This document shows positions 1-8,016 of a DNA stretch of 64,000 bases, one piece after another. Position 1 is the first letter of the stretch; each line of letters begins with the position of its first letter. This stretch comes from JADGOV01 sp963814355 (GTDB lineage Bacteria; Actinomycetota; Actinomycetes; JADGOV01). The notes under the pieces were generated by a model. The model saw only the letters and a program-made list of their open reading frames with translations, did no database searches and was not told where the DNA came from. A program made the position numbers and the translations under genes. The stretch covers positions 62,001 through 126,000 of the forward strand of contig CAWFCZ010000005.1 of NCBI GenBank assembly GCA_963814355.1, given 5' to 3'.

Positions 1-1
1 C

Positions 2-721
2 TCGGACATCGTGGTGATTACCGCGGGGTTGCCGCGCAAGCCGGGTATGAGCCGGATGGACTTGATCGAGACCAACGCCAAGATCGTCCGATCCGTGGCC
101 GAGAACGTGGCCAAGCATTCCCCGGACGCCGTGGTGATCGTGGTATCGAATCCGCTGGATGAGATGACCGCGCTGACTGCCAACGTCACCGGCTTCGGAA
201 AGAACCGGGTGATGGGCCAGGCCGGCATGCTGGACACCGCCCGGTTCACCCATTTCGTCGCGGAGGAGGCCGGTGTGCCGGTCCGTTCCGTCAAGACGCT
301 TACCTTGGGCTCGCACGGCGACACCATGGTGCCGGTCCCCTCGGCGTGCACCGTGGACGGCAAACCGTTGGCCGACGTGCTGCCGGCGGAGAAGATCTCC
401 GAGCTGGTCACCCGGACCCGCAACGGCGGCGCCGAGGTGGTCGCCCTGCTCAAGACCGGGTCGGCGTACTACGCCCCGTCGGCGGCGGCGGCCCGGATGG
501 CCCGGGCGGTGGCCACCGACGCCCGGGCGGCCATGCCGGTCTGCGCCTGGGTGGAGGGGGAGTACGGCCTGGACGGCGTCTACCTGGGGGTGCTTGCCGA
601 GATCGGCCGGGAAGGTGTCCGCAAGGTCGTGGAGATCGACCTCACCGACAGTGAGCTGGCCGGTCTGAAGGGAGCCGCGGAGGCGGTGCGCGCCAAGCAG
701 GCGGACGTCGCCCACCTCTAA
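2..721 (+). CDS. mdh: Malate dehydrogenase, LDH-like type (5' end missing)
   Basis: C-terminal part of an NAD-dependent malate dehydrogenase, the cytoplasmic TCA-cycle enzyme that interconverts malate and oxaloacetate. The frame is open to the left window edge, so roughly 70 residues carrying the Rossmann GxGxxG lie outside. Visible family marks are the mobile substrate loop PRKPGMSR, the NPLD motif, the Arg of GMLDTARF and the catalytic His in GSHGDTMVP. These arginines and the order of motifs fit the lactate-dehydrogenase-like Mdh class; the LPRKPGMSR loop favours malate over lactate. It ends in TAA and is followed after 15 nt by a palindromic repeat that may end its transcript. Confidence 0.95.
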   Translation, partial: SDIVVITAGLPRKPGMSRMDLIETNAKIVRSVAENVAKHSPDAVVIVVSNPLDEMTALTANVTGFGKNRVMGQAGMLDTARFTHFVAEEAGVPVRSVKTLTLGSHGDTMVPVPSACTVDGKPLADVLPAEKISELVTRTRNGGAEVVALLKTGSAYYAPSAAAARMARAVATDARAAMPVCAWVEGEYGLDGVYLGVLAEIGREGVRKVVEIDLTDSELAGLKGAAEAVRAKQADVAHL

Positions 722-736
722 CTTCCGCGGGCCCGA

Positions 737-838
737 TGAGCACTTGGACACACAGTGGTCCTGTCTTGCGGGCGCAAATCAAGATCGCCACGCTCAGCGC
801 GATCTTGATTTGACGGGTACTGTGTGTCCAAGTGCTCA
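737..838. repeat. 102-bp palindromic repeat element, copy 1 (MITE/REPIN-like)
   Basis: Perfect 20-bp terminal inverted repeats (737-756 and 819-838), beginning TGAGCACTTGGACACACA, enclose an inner perfect 13-bp hairpin (776-788 with 799-811). A second copy of exactly the same length lies at 49991-50092 in inverted orientation, with identical 18-bp ends and a conserved centre. No ORF or transposase is inside. It lies just behind the mdh stop codon, so it could also act as a transcription terminator. The family is not one I can name. Confidence 0.85.
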
Positions 839-906
839 GCCCGCGCCACTGACACCCGGCCACCACCCTCATCGACTCGTCGCCCGCCCCGGAGACCCAG
901 CTCACC

Positions 907-2379
907 GTGACGCAGGTCTTGCTCAGCATCGGGCTGGTCGCGGTGTTCATCCTGACAGGGGCCTTGTTCGCGGCCACCGAGATGTCGCTGGTCTCGCTGC
1001 GGGAAGGCCAGGTCCGGGCCTTCAGCGAGCGGGGCGGGCGTTCGGCTCGGGTCGCCCGGCTCAGCCAGAATCCCAACCGCTTCCTGGCCACCGTGCAGAT
1101 CGGCGTGACGCTGGCCGGGTTCATGTCGGCCGCGTTCGGCGAGGCCACGCTGGCCGGGCGCCTGCAGCGCATTTTCGACCAGCGCGGCCTGCCGGCAGGC
1201 CTGGCCGACGTACTGGCGACCATTGTGATCACCTTGATCATCAGCTATTTCGCCATCGTGTTCGGCGAGCTGGTGCCGAAGCGGGTGGCGCTGCAGCGGG
1301 TCGAAGGGGTGGCGGTGGTCCTCGGGCCGCCGCTGGACCGGGCAGCCACCATGCTGCGGCCCTTCATCTGGCTGCTGTCGAAGTCCACCGATGTGATCGT
1401 CCGGCTGCTCGGCGTCGACCCCCGCGCCAAGCGCGACGCGATCACCGAGGAGGAACTGCGCGACATGGTGGCCGCCCACGAGTCGCTCAGCCCGGAGGAA
1501 AGGACGCTGATCGCGGAGGTGTTCACCGCCGGCAAGCGGCAGATCCGCGAAGTCATGGTTCCCCGTACCGAGGTGGACTTTCTCGACGCCTCGTTGCCGC
1601 TCGCCCACGCGGTGGAGATCGTCGCCGCCTCGCCCCGTTCCCGCTTCCCCGTGGAACGCGGCAGCCACGACTTGATCGTCGGCTTCGTGCACGTCCGCGA
1701 CATCCTGAGCCGTTCGGTGGCCAGGCCGGCCGCGGTCACCGTGGGGCAGCTGGCCAGGCAGGTGACGATGCTGCCGGACAGTCGTACGGTGCTCGACGCG
1801 ATGTCGGACCTGCGACGCTCCGAGCAGCACATTGCCGTGGTGGTCGACGAGTACGGCGGGACGGCGGGCATCGTCACCCTGGAGGACCTCATCGAGGAAC
1901 TCGTCGGGGACATCCAGGACGAGTACGACGCGTCCCGCAGCACGGCCACGCAGCTTTCCGGCGGCGATGTCGAGGTCGACGGTCTGCTCAACCTCGATGA
2001 GTTCCACGAGGCCACCGGCCGGGAGCTGCCGGACGGGCCGTACGAGACGGCCGCCGGGTACGTGCTGCGGACCCTCGGAAGGCTCCCCGCGATCGGCGAT
2101 GCCGTGCCCGCACTGGGGTGCCGGCTCACCGTCACCGAACTGGACGGCCGCCGAATCGCCCGGATCCGGGTGAGCCCAGTGCATGCTCCGGGGGCCGGGG
2201 CGGCTGCCCAGGACGGCGAGCCGATCGACGGTACGCCGACCGACGCCCCGCCGGAGCGGGCCTCCGACCCGTCGGCGGCGCAGCGCACTCCGGACGATCC
2301 GGCACCGGCCGGGCGCCCGGCCACCCAGCGCGCAGGGTCGCCGCCGGCGGCGACCGGGTCGGTGCGCTGGGACCGCTGA
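907..2379 (+). CDS. CNNM/DUF21 membrane protein with CBS pair (hemolysin C/CorC family)
   Basis: Integral membrane protein of 490 residues. The N-terminal DUF21/CNNM transmembrane domain covers about residues 1-185; its hydrophobic helices include VLLSIGLVAVFILTGALFAA near the start and the FGELVPKR motif near residue 120. Two CBS domains follow (about 205-325; the VVDEYGGTAGIVTLEDLIEE stretch is the typical second CBS) and then a CorC_HlyC domain (about 345-425). The last 65 residues are Pro/Ala-rich and probably disordered. Family members are linked to Mg2+/Co2+ transport or efflux; the substrate here is unknown. The start is GTG with GGAG about 12 nt upstream. The old name hemolysin should not be taken literally. 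Confidence 0.9.
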   Translation: MTQVLLSIGLVAVFILTGALFAATEMSLVSLREGQVRAFSERGGRSARVARLSQNPNRFLATVQIGVTLAGFMSAAFGEATLAGRLQRIFDQRGLPAGLADVLATIVITLIISYFAIVFGELVPKRVALQRVEGVAVVLGPPLDRAATMLRPFIWLLSKSTDVIVRLLGVDPRAKRDAITEEELRDMVAAHESLSPEERTLIAEVFTAGKRQIREVMVPRTEVDFLDASLPLAHAVEIVAASPRSRFPVERGSHDLIVGFVHVRDILSRSVARPAAVTVGQLARQVTMLPDSRTVLDAMSDLRRSEQHIAVVVDEYGGTAGIVTLEDLIEELVGDIQDEYDASRSTATQLSGGDVEVDGLLNLDEFHEATGRELPDGPYETAAGYVLRTLGRLPAIGDAVPALGCRLTVTELDGRRIARIRVSPVHAPGAGAAAQDGEPIDGTPTDAPPERASDPSAAQRTPDDPAPAGRPATQRAGSPPAATGSVRWDR

Positions 2380-2389
2380 TCCCGGCTGG

Positions 2390-2395
2390 GACAAT
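2390..2395 (+). promoter_or_regulatory. Possible leaderless -10 (GACAAT) of trpS
   Basis: GACAAT sits 6 nt before the GTG start of trpS, which has no Shine-Dalgarno sequence. It deviates from TANNNT at the first base, so it is weaker than the other such sites in the window. Confidence 0.35.
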
Positions 2396-2401
2396 GGCCA
2401 G

Positions 2402-3415
2402 GTGAGCACCCCGACCGACCGGCCACGCGTCCTGTCCGGCATCCAACCGACCGGCAGCGGATCGCATCTGGGCAACTACCTCGGGGCGATCCGTCGCTGG
2501 GTGGCCATGCAGGAAGACTGCGACGCCTATTACTTCATCCCCAACATGCACGCCATCACCGTGCCGCACGACCCGGCCGCCCTGCTCCGCCGGACCCGGG
2601 AGACCGTCGCCGAGCTGCTGGCTGCCGGCCTGGATCCGGCGCGCTGCACGATCTTCGTGCAGAGCCAGCTGCCCGAGCACGCCGAGCTGGCGTGGGTGTT
2701 GGGGTGCATCACCGGCTATGGCGAGGCCAGCCGGATGACCCAGTTCAAGGACAAGAGCGCGCGCAAGGAACTCGGCGCGGCCTCCGTGGGCCTGTTCACC
2801 TACCCCGTGCTCCAGGCGGCCGACATCCTGCTCTACCAGGCCGACTTCGTACCTGTCGGCGTCGACCAGCGCCAGCACCTGGAACTCACCCGTGACCTGG
2901 CCCAGCGGTTCAACACCCGCTTCGGGCCGGCCTTCACGGTGCCGGCGCCCTACGTCGGCCAACCGGGCAGCCGGGTGCTGGACCTGGGGGACCCGACCCG
3001 CAAAATGAGCAAGTCGTTGCCGCCCGCCGGCACCATCTACCTCCAGGACGACCCGAAAGCGGTGGTCAAGAAGATCAAGAGCGCGGTCACCGACACCGGC
3101 CGAGAGGTGCTGGCCGACCCGGACACCAAGCCGGGCATCACCAATCTGCTCACCATCTACGCCGCGCTGGCCGGGCGGAGGGTGCCCGACCTGGAGCAGG
3201 ACTACGCCGGCCGGGGGTACGGCGAGTTCAAGGCCGACCTCGCCGGGGTCGTGGTGGACGTCCTGGCGCCGATCCAGCAGCGACTCAGGGACATCCTGGC
3301 CGACCCCGGTTACGTCGATGACGCCCTGCGACAGGGTCGGGAAAAGGCCGGCCCGGTGGCTGCGGCGACGCTGCGCACCGTCCAGGACGCGGTCGGATTC
3401 CTGCCCGCCACGTGA
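2402..3415 (+). CDS. trpS: Tryptophanyl-tRNA synthetase
   Basis: Class I aminoacyl-tRNA synthetase charging tRNA-Trp with tryptophan in the cytoplasm. The 337-residue length is typical of the bacterial enzyme. The N-terminal RVLSGIQPTG, the HIGH-like HLGN near residue 20, GVDQRQHLEL and the KMSKS motif (about residue 200) are all present. The same frame is open further upstream, but homology begins at RVLSGIQPTG, so the GTG at VSTPTDR is chosen. A GACAAT hexamer lies 6 nt before it, suggesting a leaderless transcript. A YihY-type membrane protein gene follows after 34 nt. Confidence 0.96.
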   Translation: MSTPTDRPRVLSGIQPTGSGSHLGNYLGAIRRWVAMQEDCDAYYFIPNMHAITVPHDPAALLRRTRETVAELLAAGLDPARCTIFVQSQLPEHAELAWVLGCITGYGEASRMTQFKDKSARKELGAASVGLFTYPVLQAADILLYQADFVPVGVDQRQHLELTRDLAQRFNTRFGPAFTVPAPYVGQPGSRVLDLGDPTRKMSKSLPPAGTIYLQDDPKAVVKKIKSAVTDTGREVLADPDTKPGITNLLTIYAALAGRRVPDLEQDYAGRGYGEFKADLAGVVVDVLAPIQQRLRDILADPGYVDDALRQGREKAGPVAAATLRTVQDAVGFLPAT

Positions 3416-3449
3416 TCAAGAACGGCGGCCACGGGGTAGACGGCACATC

Positions 3450-4625
3450 GTGAGCCTCCGGACCCGGGTTTCCGGCGCGGTCGCCGGCGTGAGGGGAAAG
3501 GCGCCCTGGCTGGATCACCTGATCCAAGCCGGGCAGCGCTACTCCGCCGACCAGGGCAACCAGTACGCGGCAGCGATCACCTACTTCAGCTTCCTGTCGC
3601 TGTTCCCGCTGCTGCTGCTCACGGTGTCCGTGCTCGGCTTCGTCCTGGCCGGCCACCCGGAGCTGACCGCGAGGGTCATCAAGGGCATCAGCGACGCCCT
3701 GCCCGGCCAGAGCAAAGATGTGATCGACGGCGCGATCAACTCCCGCAAGGCCGTGGGCCTGGTCGGGTTATTGGGGCTGCTGTACTCCGGTCTGGGCTGG
3801 GTGGGCAACCTGCGCACGGCGATCCGGACTGTCTGGCACCAGAACGTCAGCGCCGGGAACGTCGTGACCTCCAAGGTCAACGACCTGCTCATCCTCGCCG
3901 GCCTGGGCCTGGCGCTGGTCGCCTCGGTGGCGGTCTCCGGGGTGGGCAACGCGGCCACGTCCTTCGTGATCGAGAAGCTGAGCCTCGGCGGCGTACCCGG
4001 GTCCGGGCTGCTCACCCGGTTGGTCACCATCGCCATCGCGATGGCGGCCAACGTGGTGATCTTCCTGTACCTGTTCGTTCGGCTGCCTCGGGTCCAAGCC
4101 CCGTTCCGCCGAGTGATCAAGGGCGCCATCTTCGCCGCCGTCGGCTTCGAGTGCCTCAAGCTGATCGGCGCGTACTACATCGCCCGGACCACCGCGCATG
4201 CCACCGCGACCTACGGCACCCTCGGCGTGGTGATCGGCGCTCTGGTATGGATCAACCTGGTGTCTCGCTTTGTGATCTTTGCAGCGGTGTGGACGGTGAC
4301 CGCTCCCTACGACGACGATGTCCCACCCTCGGGTACCGCGGATCCGGCGACCGCGGCAGCCGCCGGGATCCCCACGGAGTTCGCCGATGCCTCCGGCGCG
4401 CCCGACGGCTCCGACGCCACGCCGGACCGGCGACTGGTGGACGGCTCCCCCTCCCCGTTGACCCCGGCGTTGTCGGACAAGCCCGGGGTGGGCTACGGCG
4501 GCCGGGACGCCAAACCGCCCCAGCGAGCGACCTTGACCGGGACGTCCAGGGTCTTGCTGGCCGGCGGCGTCGGGGCGATGGCCGCCCTCTGCGGTCGCTG
4601 GCTCGCCGATCGACTGCGTCGCTGA
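3450..4625 (+). CDS. YihY/BrkB-type inner membrane protein (first copy)
   Basis: Polytopic membrane protein of 391 residues from the YihY/virulence factor BrkB family (UPF0761), once mislabelled ribonuclease BN. The typical opening AAAITYFSFLSLFPLLLL lies near residue 40, and five or six hydrophobic segments follow to about residue 285. The tail of about 100 residues is hydrophilic and Pro/Ser-rich, ending in a short hydrophobic stretch and an Arg-rich end. Molecular function is unknown. The start is taken at GTG (VSLRTRV) because the upstream extension is the trpS 3' end in another frame. A paralogue follows 92 nt downstream. Confidence 0.88.
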   Translation: MSLRTRVSGAVAGVRGKAPWLDHLIQAGQRYSADQGNQYAAAITYFSFLSLFPLLLLTVSVLGFVLAGHPELTARVIKGISDALPGQSKDVIDGAINSRKAVGLVGLLGLLYSGLGWVGNLRTAIRTVWHQNVSAGNVVTSKVNDLLILAGLGLALVASVAVSGVGNAATSFVIEKLSLGGVPGSGLLTRLVTIAIAMAANVVIFLYLFVRLPRVQAPFRRVIKGAIFAAVGFECLKLIGAYYIARTTAHATATYGTLGVVIGALVWINLVSRFVIFAAVWTVTAPYDDDVPPSGTADPATAAAAGIPTEFADASGAPDGSDATPDRRLVDGSPSPLTPALSDKPGVGYGGRDAKPPQRATLTGTSRVLLAGGVGAMAALCGRWLADRLRR

Positions 4626-4717
4626 GGAGTAAGACTCAGGTGGCTCCTGCGTCAGGTGAAAGCGCGGTGACGGGGGAATGTAGGTGCCAACTCACCTGAG
4701 GAACGGGACAGACACCT

Positions 4718-5722
4718 ATGACCCAGCGCAGCACCGCCGCCGAGCAGGTTCCCGGCGGGCAGGCGGAGAAGCCCACCGATATTCCGGCCGAAGGTTGGAA
4801 GCAGATCGTCAAGCGGGCCTTCGCCGAGAGCAAGGCCGACCATGTCCCCCTGCTGGCCGGCGGCGTGGCGTACTCGGCCTTCTTGGCGATCTTCCCGGCA
4901 CTGATCGCGGCAATCTCCATCTACGGTCTGGTGGTCGACCCGGCGCAGGTCCGCAAGCAGATCGCGGACGTCGCCAGCGCCCTGCCGAACGACGCGAAAA
5001 GCCTGATCACCAGCCAGCTCACCAGCATCGCCGGCGGGTCGAGCGGCGCGCTGGGACTGAGCCTGGTGATCAGCATCCTAGTGGCGCTGTGGGCCGCCTC
5101 CGGCGGCGTGATGGGCCTGATGAACGCGGTGAACGTCGCCTACGACGAGGAGGACACCCGCTCGTTCATCAAGAAGCGCGGGCTCGCCTTGTTGCTCACC
5201 GTCGGCGCGATACTGATGTTCGGCATGTGCATCGGCCTGGTGGCCGTGCTGCCGCCGATACTCGGAAACCTCGGTATCGGCGTGCTCGGCCGGATCGGAG
5301 TCGAGGTGGCCCGCTGGGTGCTGCTGCTGGCGCTGGTGATGAGCGCGTTGGCCATCGTGTACCGGGTGGCGCCGGACCGGGATGCCCCGAAGATGAACTG
5401 GGCCAGCCTGGGCGCCATCGTGGCCACCGTGCTGTGGGCGATCGCCTCCGTCGGGTTCTCCCTCTACGTCAACAACTTCGGCAAGTACGGCAAGACCTAC
5501 GGCGCCCTGGCCGGCGTCGTGGTGCTGATGATCTGGTTGTACTGGAGCGCGTACATCATCCTGCTCGGGGCCGAAATCAACGCCGAGGCCGAGCAGCAGA
5601 CCGCCAAGGACACCACCAAGGGCGAGCCAAGGCCGCTCGGGCAACGGGACGCGGTCAAGGCCGACTCCATGCCCGGGGACGAAACGAGCACCGATCAGGT
5701 GGGGTCGGCCGCCCGCCGCTGA
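4718..5722 (+). CDS. YihY/BrkB-type inner membrane protein (second copy)
   Basis: Second YihY/BrkB family membrane protein, 334 residues, diverged from the preceding copy. The family opening AGGVAYSAFLAIFPALIAAI lies near residue 48, followed by about six transmembrane segments and a charged cytoplasmic tail. The ATG has GAGG about 15 nt upstream. The 92-nt gap from the first copy carries a CAGGTG / CACCTG dyad but no clear terminator. The gene ends inside a perfect 18-bp palindrome shared with the convergent D,D-carboxypeptidase gene. Function unknown; the tandem pair may be an ancient duplication. Confidence 0.88.
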   Translation: MTQRSTAAEQVPGGQAEKPTDIPAEGWKQIVKRAFAESKADHVPLLAGGVAYSAFLAIFPALIAAISIYGLVVDPAQVRKQIADVASALPNDAKSLITSQLTSIAGGSSGALGLSLVISILVALWAASGGVMGLMNAVNVAYDEEDTRSFIKKRGLALLLTVGAILMFGMCIGLVAVLPPILGNLGIGVLGRIGVEVARWVLLLALVMSALAIVYRVAPDRDAPKMNWASLGAIVATVLWAIASVGFSLYVNNFGKYGKTYGALAGVVVLMIWLYWSAYIILLGAEINAEAEQQTAKDTTKGEPRPLGQRDAVKADSMPGDETSTDQVGSAARR

Positions 5723-5732
5723 GCTCAGCGGC
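5715..5732. terminator. 18-bp perfect palindrome between convergent genes
   Basis: Two 9-nt halves without a loop (GCCGCTGAG / CTCAGCGGC) span the stop codon of the YihY gene and face the end of the D,D-carboxypeptidase gene. The convergent position suggests a bidirectional terminator; there is no T-tract. Confidence 0.45.
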
Positions 5733-5778
5733 TGAGCATGCACCGGCTTGGCTCGGTCGGCTCGGGCCGGGCCCGCGC

Positions 5779-6900
5779 TCAGACCCGCCGCCGGCGTACC
5801 AGCAGGCCGGCGGCGGTGAGCAGGAGCGCCACCCCACCGCCGACCGCCCAGCCGCGCGCCGGGACGGCGGGTCGTCCGGTGGCACCCTGGCCGGACGACG
5901 GGTGGCCCTTCGGCGGTGGGCCGGTGCCGGGCCGGCCCGTGGCGCCGCTTGGCTGCGGCTCGGCGTTCGTCGAGCCGATGGTCAGCGTGCCCACCGCCGC
6001 AACCCGGCCGTCCGCTCGGAAGCCCCAGTCCAGGAGGGCCGCCGCCTGCTTCCACATCGTCGCATCGGCGTGCATCAGGGTGACCAGTACCGTGCGGCCG
6101 CCCCGCCGGGCGGCAGCCACCAGGCTCGACCCGGCCGCCGCGGTATGCCCGTTCTTCACCCCGATGGTGCCGGGATAGCTGCCGAGCAGCCGGTTGTGGG
6201 TGTCGATCTCGAAGGACGTGCCGTGCGGTGCGGGCATCCGGGCGCGGCGGATCGTCACGTACCGGCGGAATGCGGGGAGCGCCAGACCGGCTCGCCCCAG
6301 CAGCGCGAGATCGTAGGCGGAGCTGGTCTGACCCTTGGCGTCGAGGCCGTGCACGGTCTTCGGCACGGTGTCCAGCGCGTGCAGCCGCCGGGCCTCGGCG
6401 CCCATCGCCGCGACCGTCGCCGGCTGGCCGCCGGCCGCCCGGGCCAGCACGTTCGCGGCGTCGTTGGCCGAGACCACCAGCAGCGCGGTGAACAGTTGGT
6501 CGACGCTCACCCGCAGTCCCGGGGCCAGGCCCACCTTGGTGCCGTCCACCGTCTCGTCCGCGTTGGTCACCACCAGGGTCCGCCGCGGGTCGAGGCGCGG
6601 CAGCAGGGTTACCGCGGTGAGGATCTTGAGGGTGGACGCCGGGGCGAACCGGCCGTGCGGATCACGAGCGGCGAGCACCGCGCCGCTGCCGGCGTCCGCG
6701 ATCAGCCAGGACGACGCCGTGATCCTGGCGCGCAGTGCCGGTGCAGCGGGCGCTACCACGACGGCCTTCGAGCCGAGCAGATCGCCGCCGACCGGGGGGA
6801 TCGCGGCTGCGCTGCCGGGCTGGGTGAACGGCAGGCCGGCAGCCACGGTGAGCACCGCCACGGCCATCCCGGCGGCCCCACCGGAGACCGGACGCAGCAT
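5779..6900 (-). CDS. D-alanyl-D-alanine carboxypeptidase (S11, PBP5-like)
   Basis: Penicillin-binding D,D-carboxypeptidase that trims the terminal D-Ala of peptidoglycan stem peptides outside the membrane. The 373-residue protein has a signal peptide (about residues 1-32), the nucleophile motif STLK at 89-92, SAN at 144-146, and KNG at 249-251 where most family members have KTG. A C-terminal hydrophobic segment followed by RRRR (about 355-373) probably anchors it. An ATG 45 nt upstream is in frame, but a TACTGT hexamer 7 nt before the chosen ATG favours this start and a leaderless transcript. Confidence 0.9.
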   Translation of the reverse strand: MLRPVSGGAAGMAVAVLTVAAGLPFTQPGSAAAIPPVGGDLLGSKAVVVAPAAPALRARITASSWLIADAGSGAVLAARDPHGRFAPASTLKILTAVTLLPRLDPRRTLVVTNADETVDGTKVGLAPGLRVSVDQLFTALLVVSANDAANVLARAAGGQPATVAAMGAEARRLHALDTVPKTVHGLDAKGQTSSAYDLALLGRAGLALPAFRRYVTIRRARMPAPHGTSFEIDTHNRLLGSYPGTIGVKNGHTAAAGSSLVAAARRGGRTVLVTLMHADATMWKQAAALLDWGFRADGRVAAVGTLTIGSTNAEPQPSGATGRPGTGPPPKGHPSSGQGATGRPAVPARGWAVGGGVALLLTAAGLLVRRRRV

Positions 6901-6907
6901 GCCGTCG

Positions 6908-6913
6908 ACAGTA
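6908..6913 (-). promoter_or_regulatory. Leaderless -10 (TACTGT) of the D,D-carboxypeptidase gene
   Basis: TACTGT on the minus strand, 7 nt before the ATG at 6900. It falls between two candidate starts and so supports the shorter protein. Confidence 0.5.
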
Positions 6914-7205
6914 GCCACCTGGTGCCGGACCGTGGCGCAGATCACAGTGCCGGCCCGCGGCGTGGCCGCGGGCCGGGTCGAGAATGAACGTCAATCGACT
7001 TCGGAAGGTGCGCCGACGCCTGATGTCCCGGATGTCCCCGGTTGCCTGCCAGGTCCTCCGCCAGGTCGCCTGCCAGCCCCTGGCCGGGCGGGCCGAGCGA
7101 CGCGTGGGCGGCGCGGGTACGGACCACGATGTCACCGCTGCGCCACCGGGTCATAGGATTCCCACGTTTGCAACATCACACCGCGCCAGCGACGAACGGA
7201 CCTAG
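6914..7205. other. Divergent intergenic region with short direct repeats
   Basis: No credible gene is present. It separates the D,D-carboxypeptidase gene (minus) from the succinate dehydrogenase operon (plus), so the sdh promoter must lie here. Short direct repeats are visible: GATGTCCCG / GATGTCCCCG at 7022-7040 and GCCTGCCAGGTC (7044-7055) partly repeated at 7068-7076. No clear -10/-35 pair was recognised. Confidence 0.4.
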
Positions 7206-8015
7206 ATGGCCACCCAGACCCCCTCCCGGAGACCCGCCAACCGACCGGTTGCCAAGGCGCGGGCCGAGATCGGCACGCGCACACTGCGTCGCGACGCCTA
7301 CTGGGTGCAGCCGGCGCTGACCGCGTTCGGCCTGCTCGCCTTCGTGGTGTACTCCACATTCCGGGCGTTCCAGGGAAAGTACTTCTTCTCCGAGCCGTAC
7401 CTGTCCCCGTTCTACTCGCCGTGCCTGACCTCGAAGTGCGCCCCGGCGCCTCACCTGTCGATCTTGCCGACGTTCTGGATTATCACCGCGGCGATTTACA
7501 TCGTCATCTTCCCGCTCGGCTTCCGGCTCACCTGCTACTACTACCGCAAGGCGTACTACAGGTCCTTCTGGCTGTCCCCGCCGGCCTGCGCGGTGGCCGA
7601 GCCGCACACGTCCTACACCGGTGAGACCCGCTTCCCGCTCATCTTCCAGAACATCCACCGGTACTTCTTCTACATCGCGGCGATATTCTGCGTCATCCTG
7701 ACCTGGGACGCGATCATCGCGTTCGACTTCAACGGCTCCTTCGGAATCGGCCTCGGCACGATCGTCCTGCTCGTCAACGCCGCACTGATCACCCTGTACA
7801 CGATCTCCTGCCATTCCTGCCGGCACATCACGCTGGGCCGAGTGAACAACTTCTCGAAACATCCGATGCGCTACAAGGCCTGGACCGTGGTGTCCAGGCT
7901 GAATGAGCGGCACATGCAGTTGGCCTGGGCCAGCCTGATTTGGGTGGGGCTCACCGACCTCTACATCGCGCTGGTCGCCGCCGGCACGATCACCGATCCG
8001 CACTGGGTGGCCTGA
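7206..8015 (+). CDS. sdhC: Succinate dehydrogenase membrane anchor subunit (Sdh1-type)
   Basis: Polytopic protein of 269 residues with about five transmembrane helices (near residues 37-58, 95-118, 155-178, 183-205 and 240-260). It lies 1 nt before sdhA and belongs to the actinobacterial Sdh1 anchor type, corresponding to the open reading frame before sdhA-sdhB in mycobacteria (Rv0249c in M. tuberculosis by gene order). It should carry electrons from the iron-sulfur subunit to menaquinone. Two conserved-looking His/Cys clusters, SCHSCRHIT and FQNIHRYFF, could be haem or quinone ligands, but that is inference. The call rests mainly on context and topology. Confidence 0.8.
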   Translation: MATQTPSRRPANRPVAKARAEIGTRTLRRDAYWVQPALTAFGLLAFVVYSTFRAFQGKYFFSEPYLSPFYSPCLTSKCAPAPHLSILPTFWIITAAIYIVIFPLGFRLTCYYYRKAYYRSFWLSPPACAVAEPHTSYTGETRFPLIFQNIHRYFFYIAAIFCVILTWDAIIAFDFNGSFGIGLGTIVLLVNAALITLYTISCHSCRHITLGRVNNFSKHPMRYKAWTVVSRLNERHMQLAWASLIWVGLTDLYIALVAAGTITDPHWVA

Positions 8016-8016
8016 C

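Noticed and set aside
718..2475. Long minus-strand open frames opposite the CNNM/CBS gene
   Set aside because: Arg/Pro/Gly/His-rich low-complexity translations typical of antisense frames in high-GC DNA; the plus strand has full family motifs.
6914..7205. Small RNA or riboswitch between the carboxypeptidase and sdh genes
   Set aside because: Only short direct repeats are visible; no known riboswitch core or clear hairpin plus terminator could be supported.
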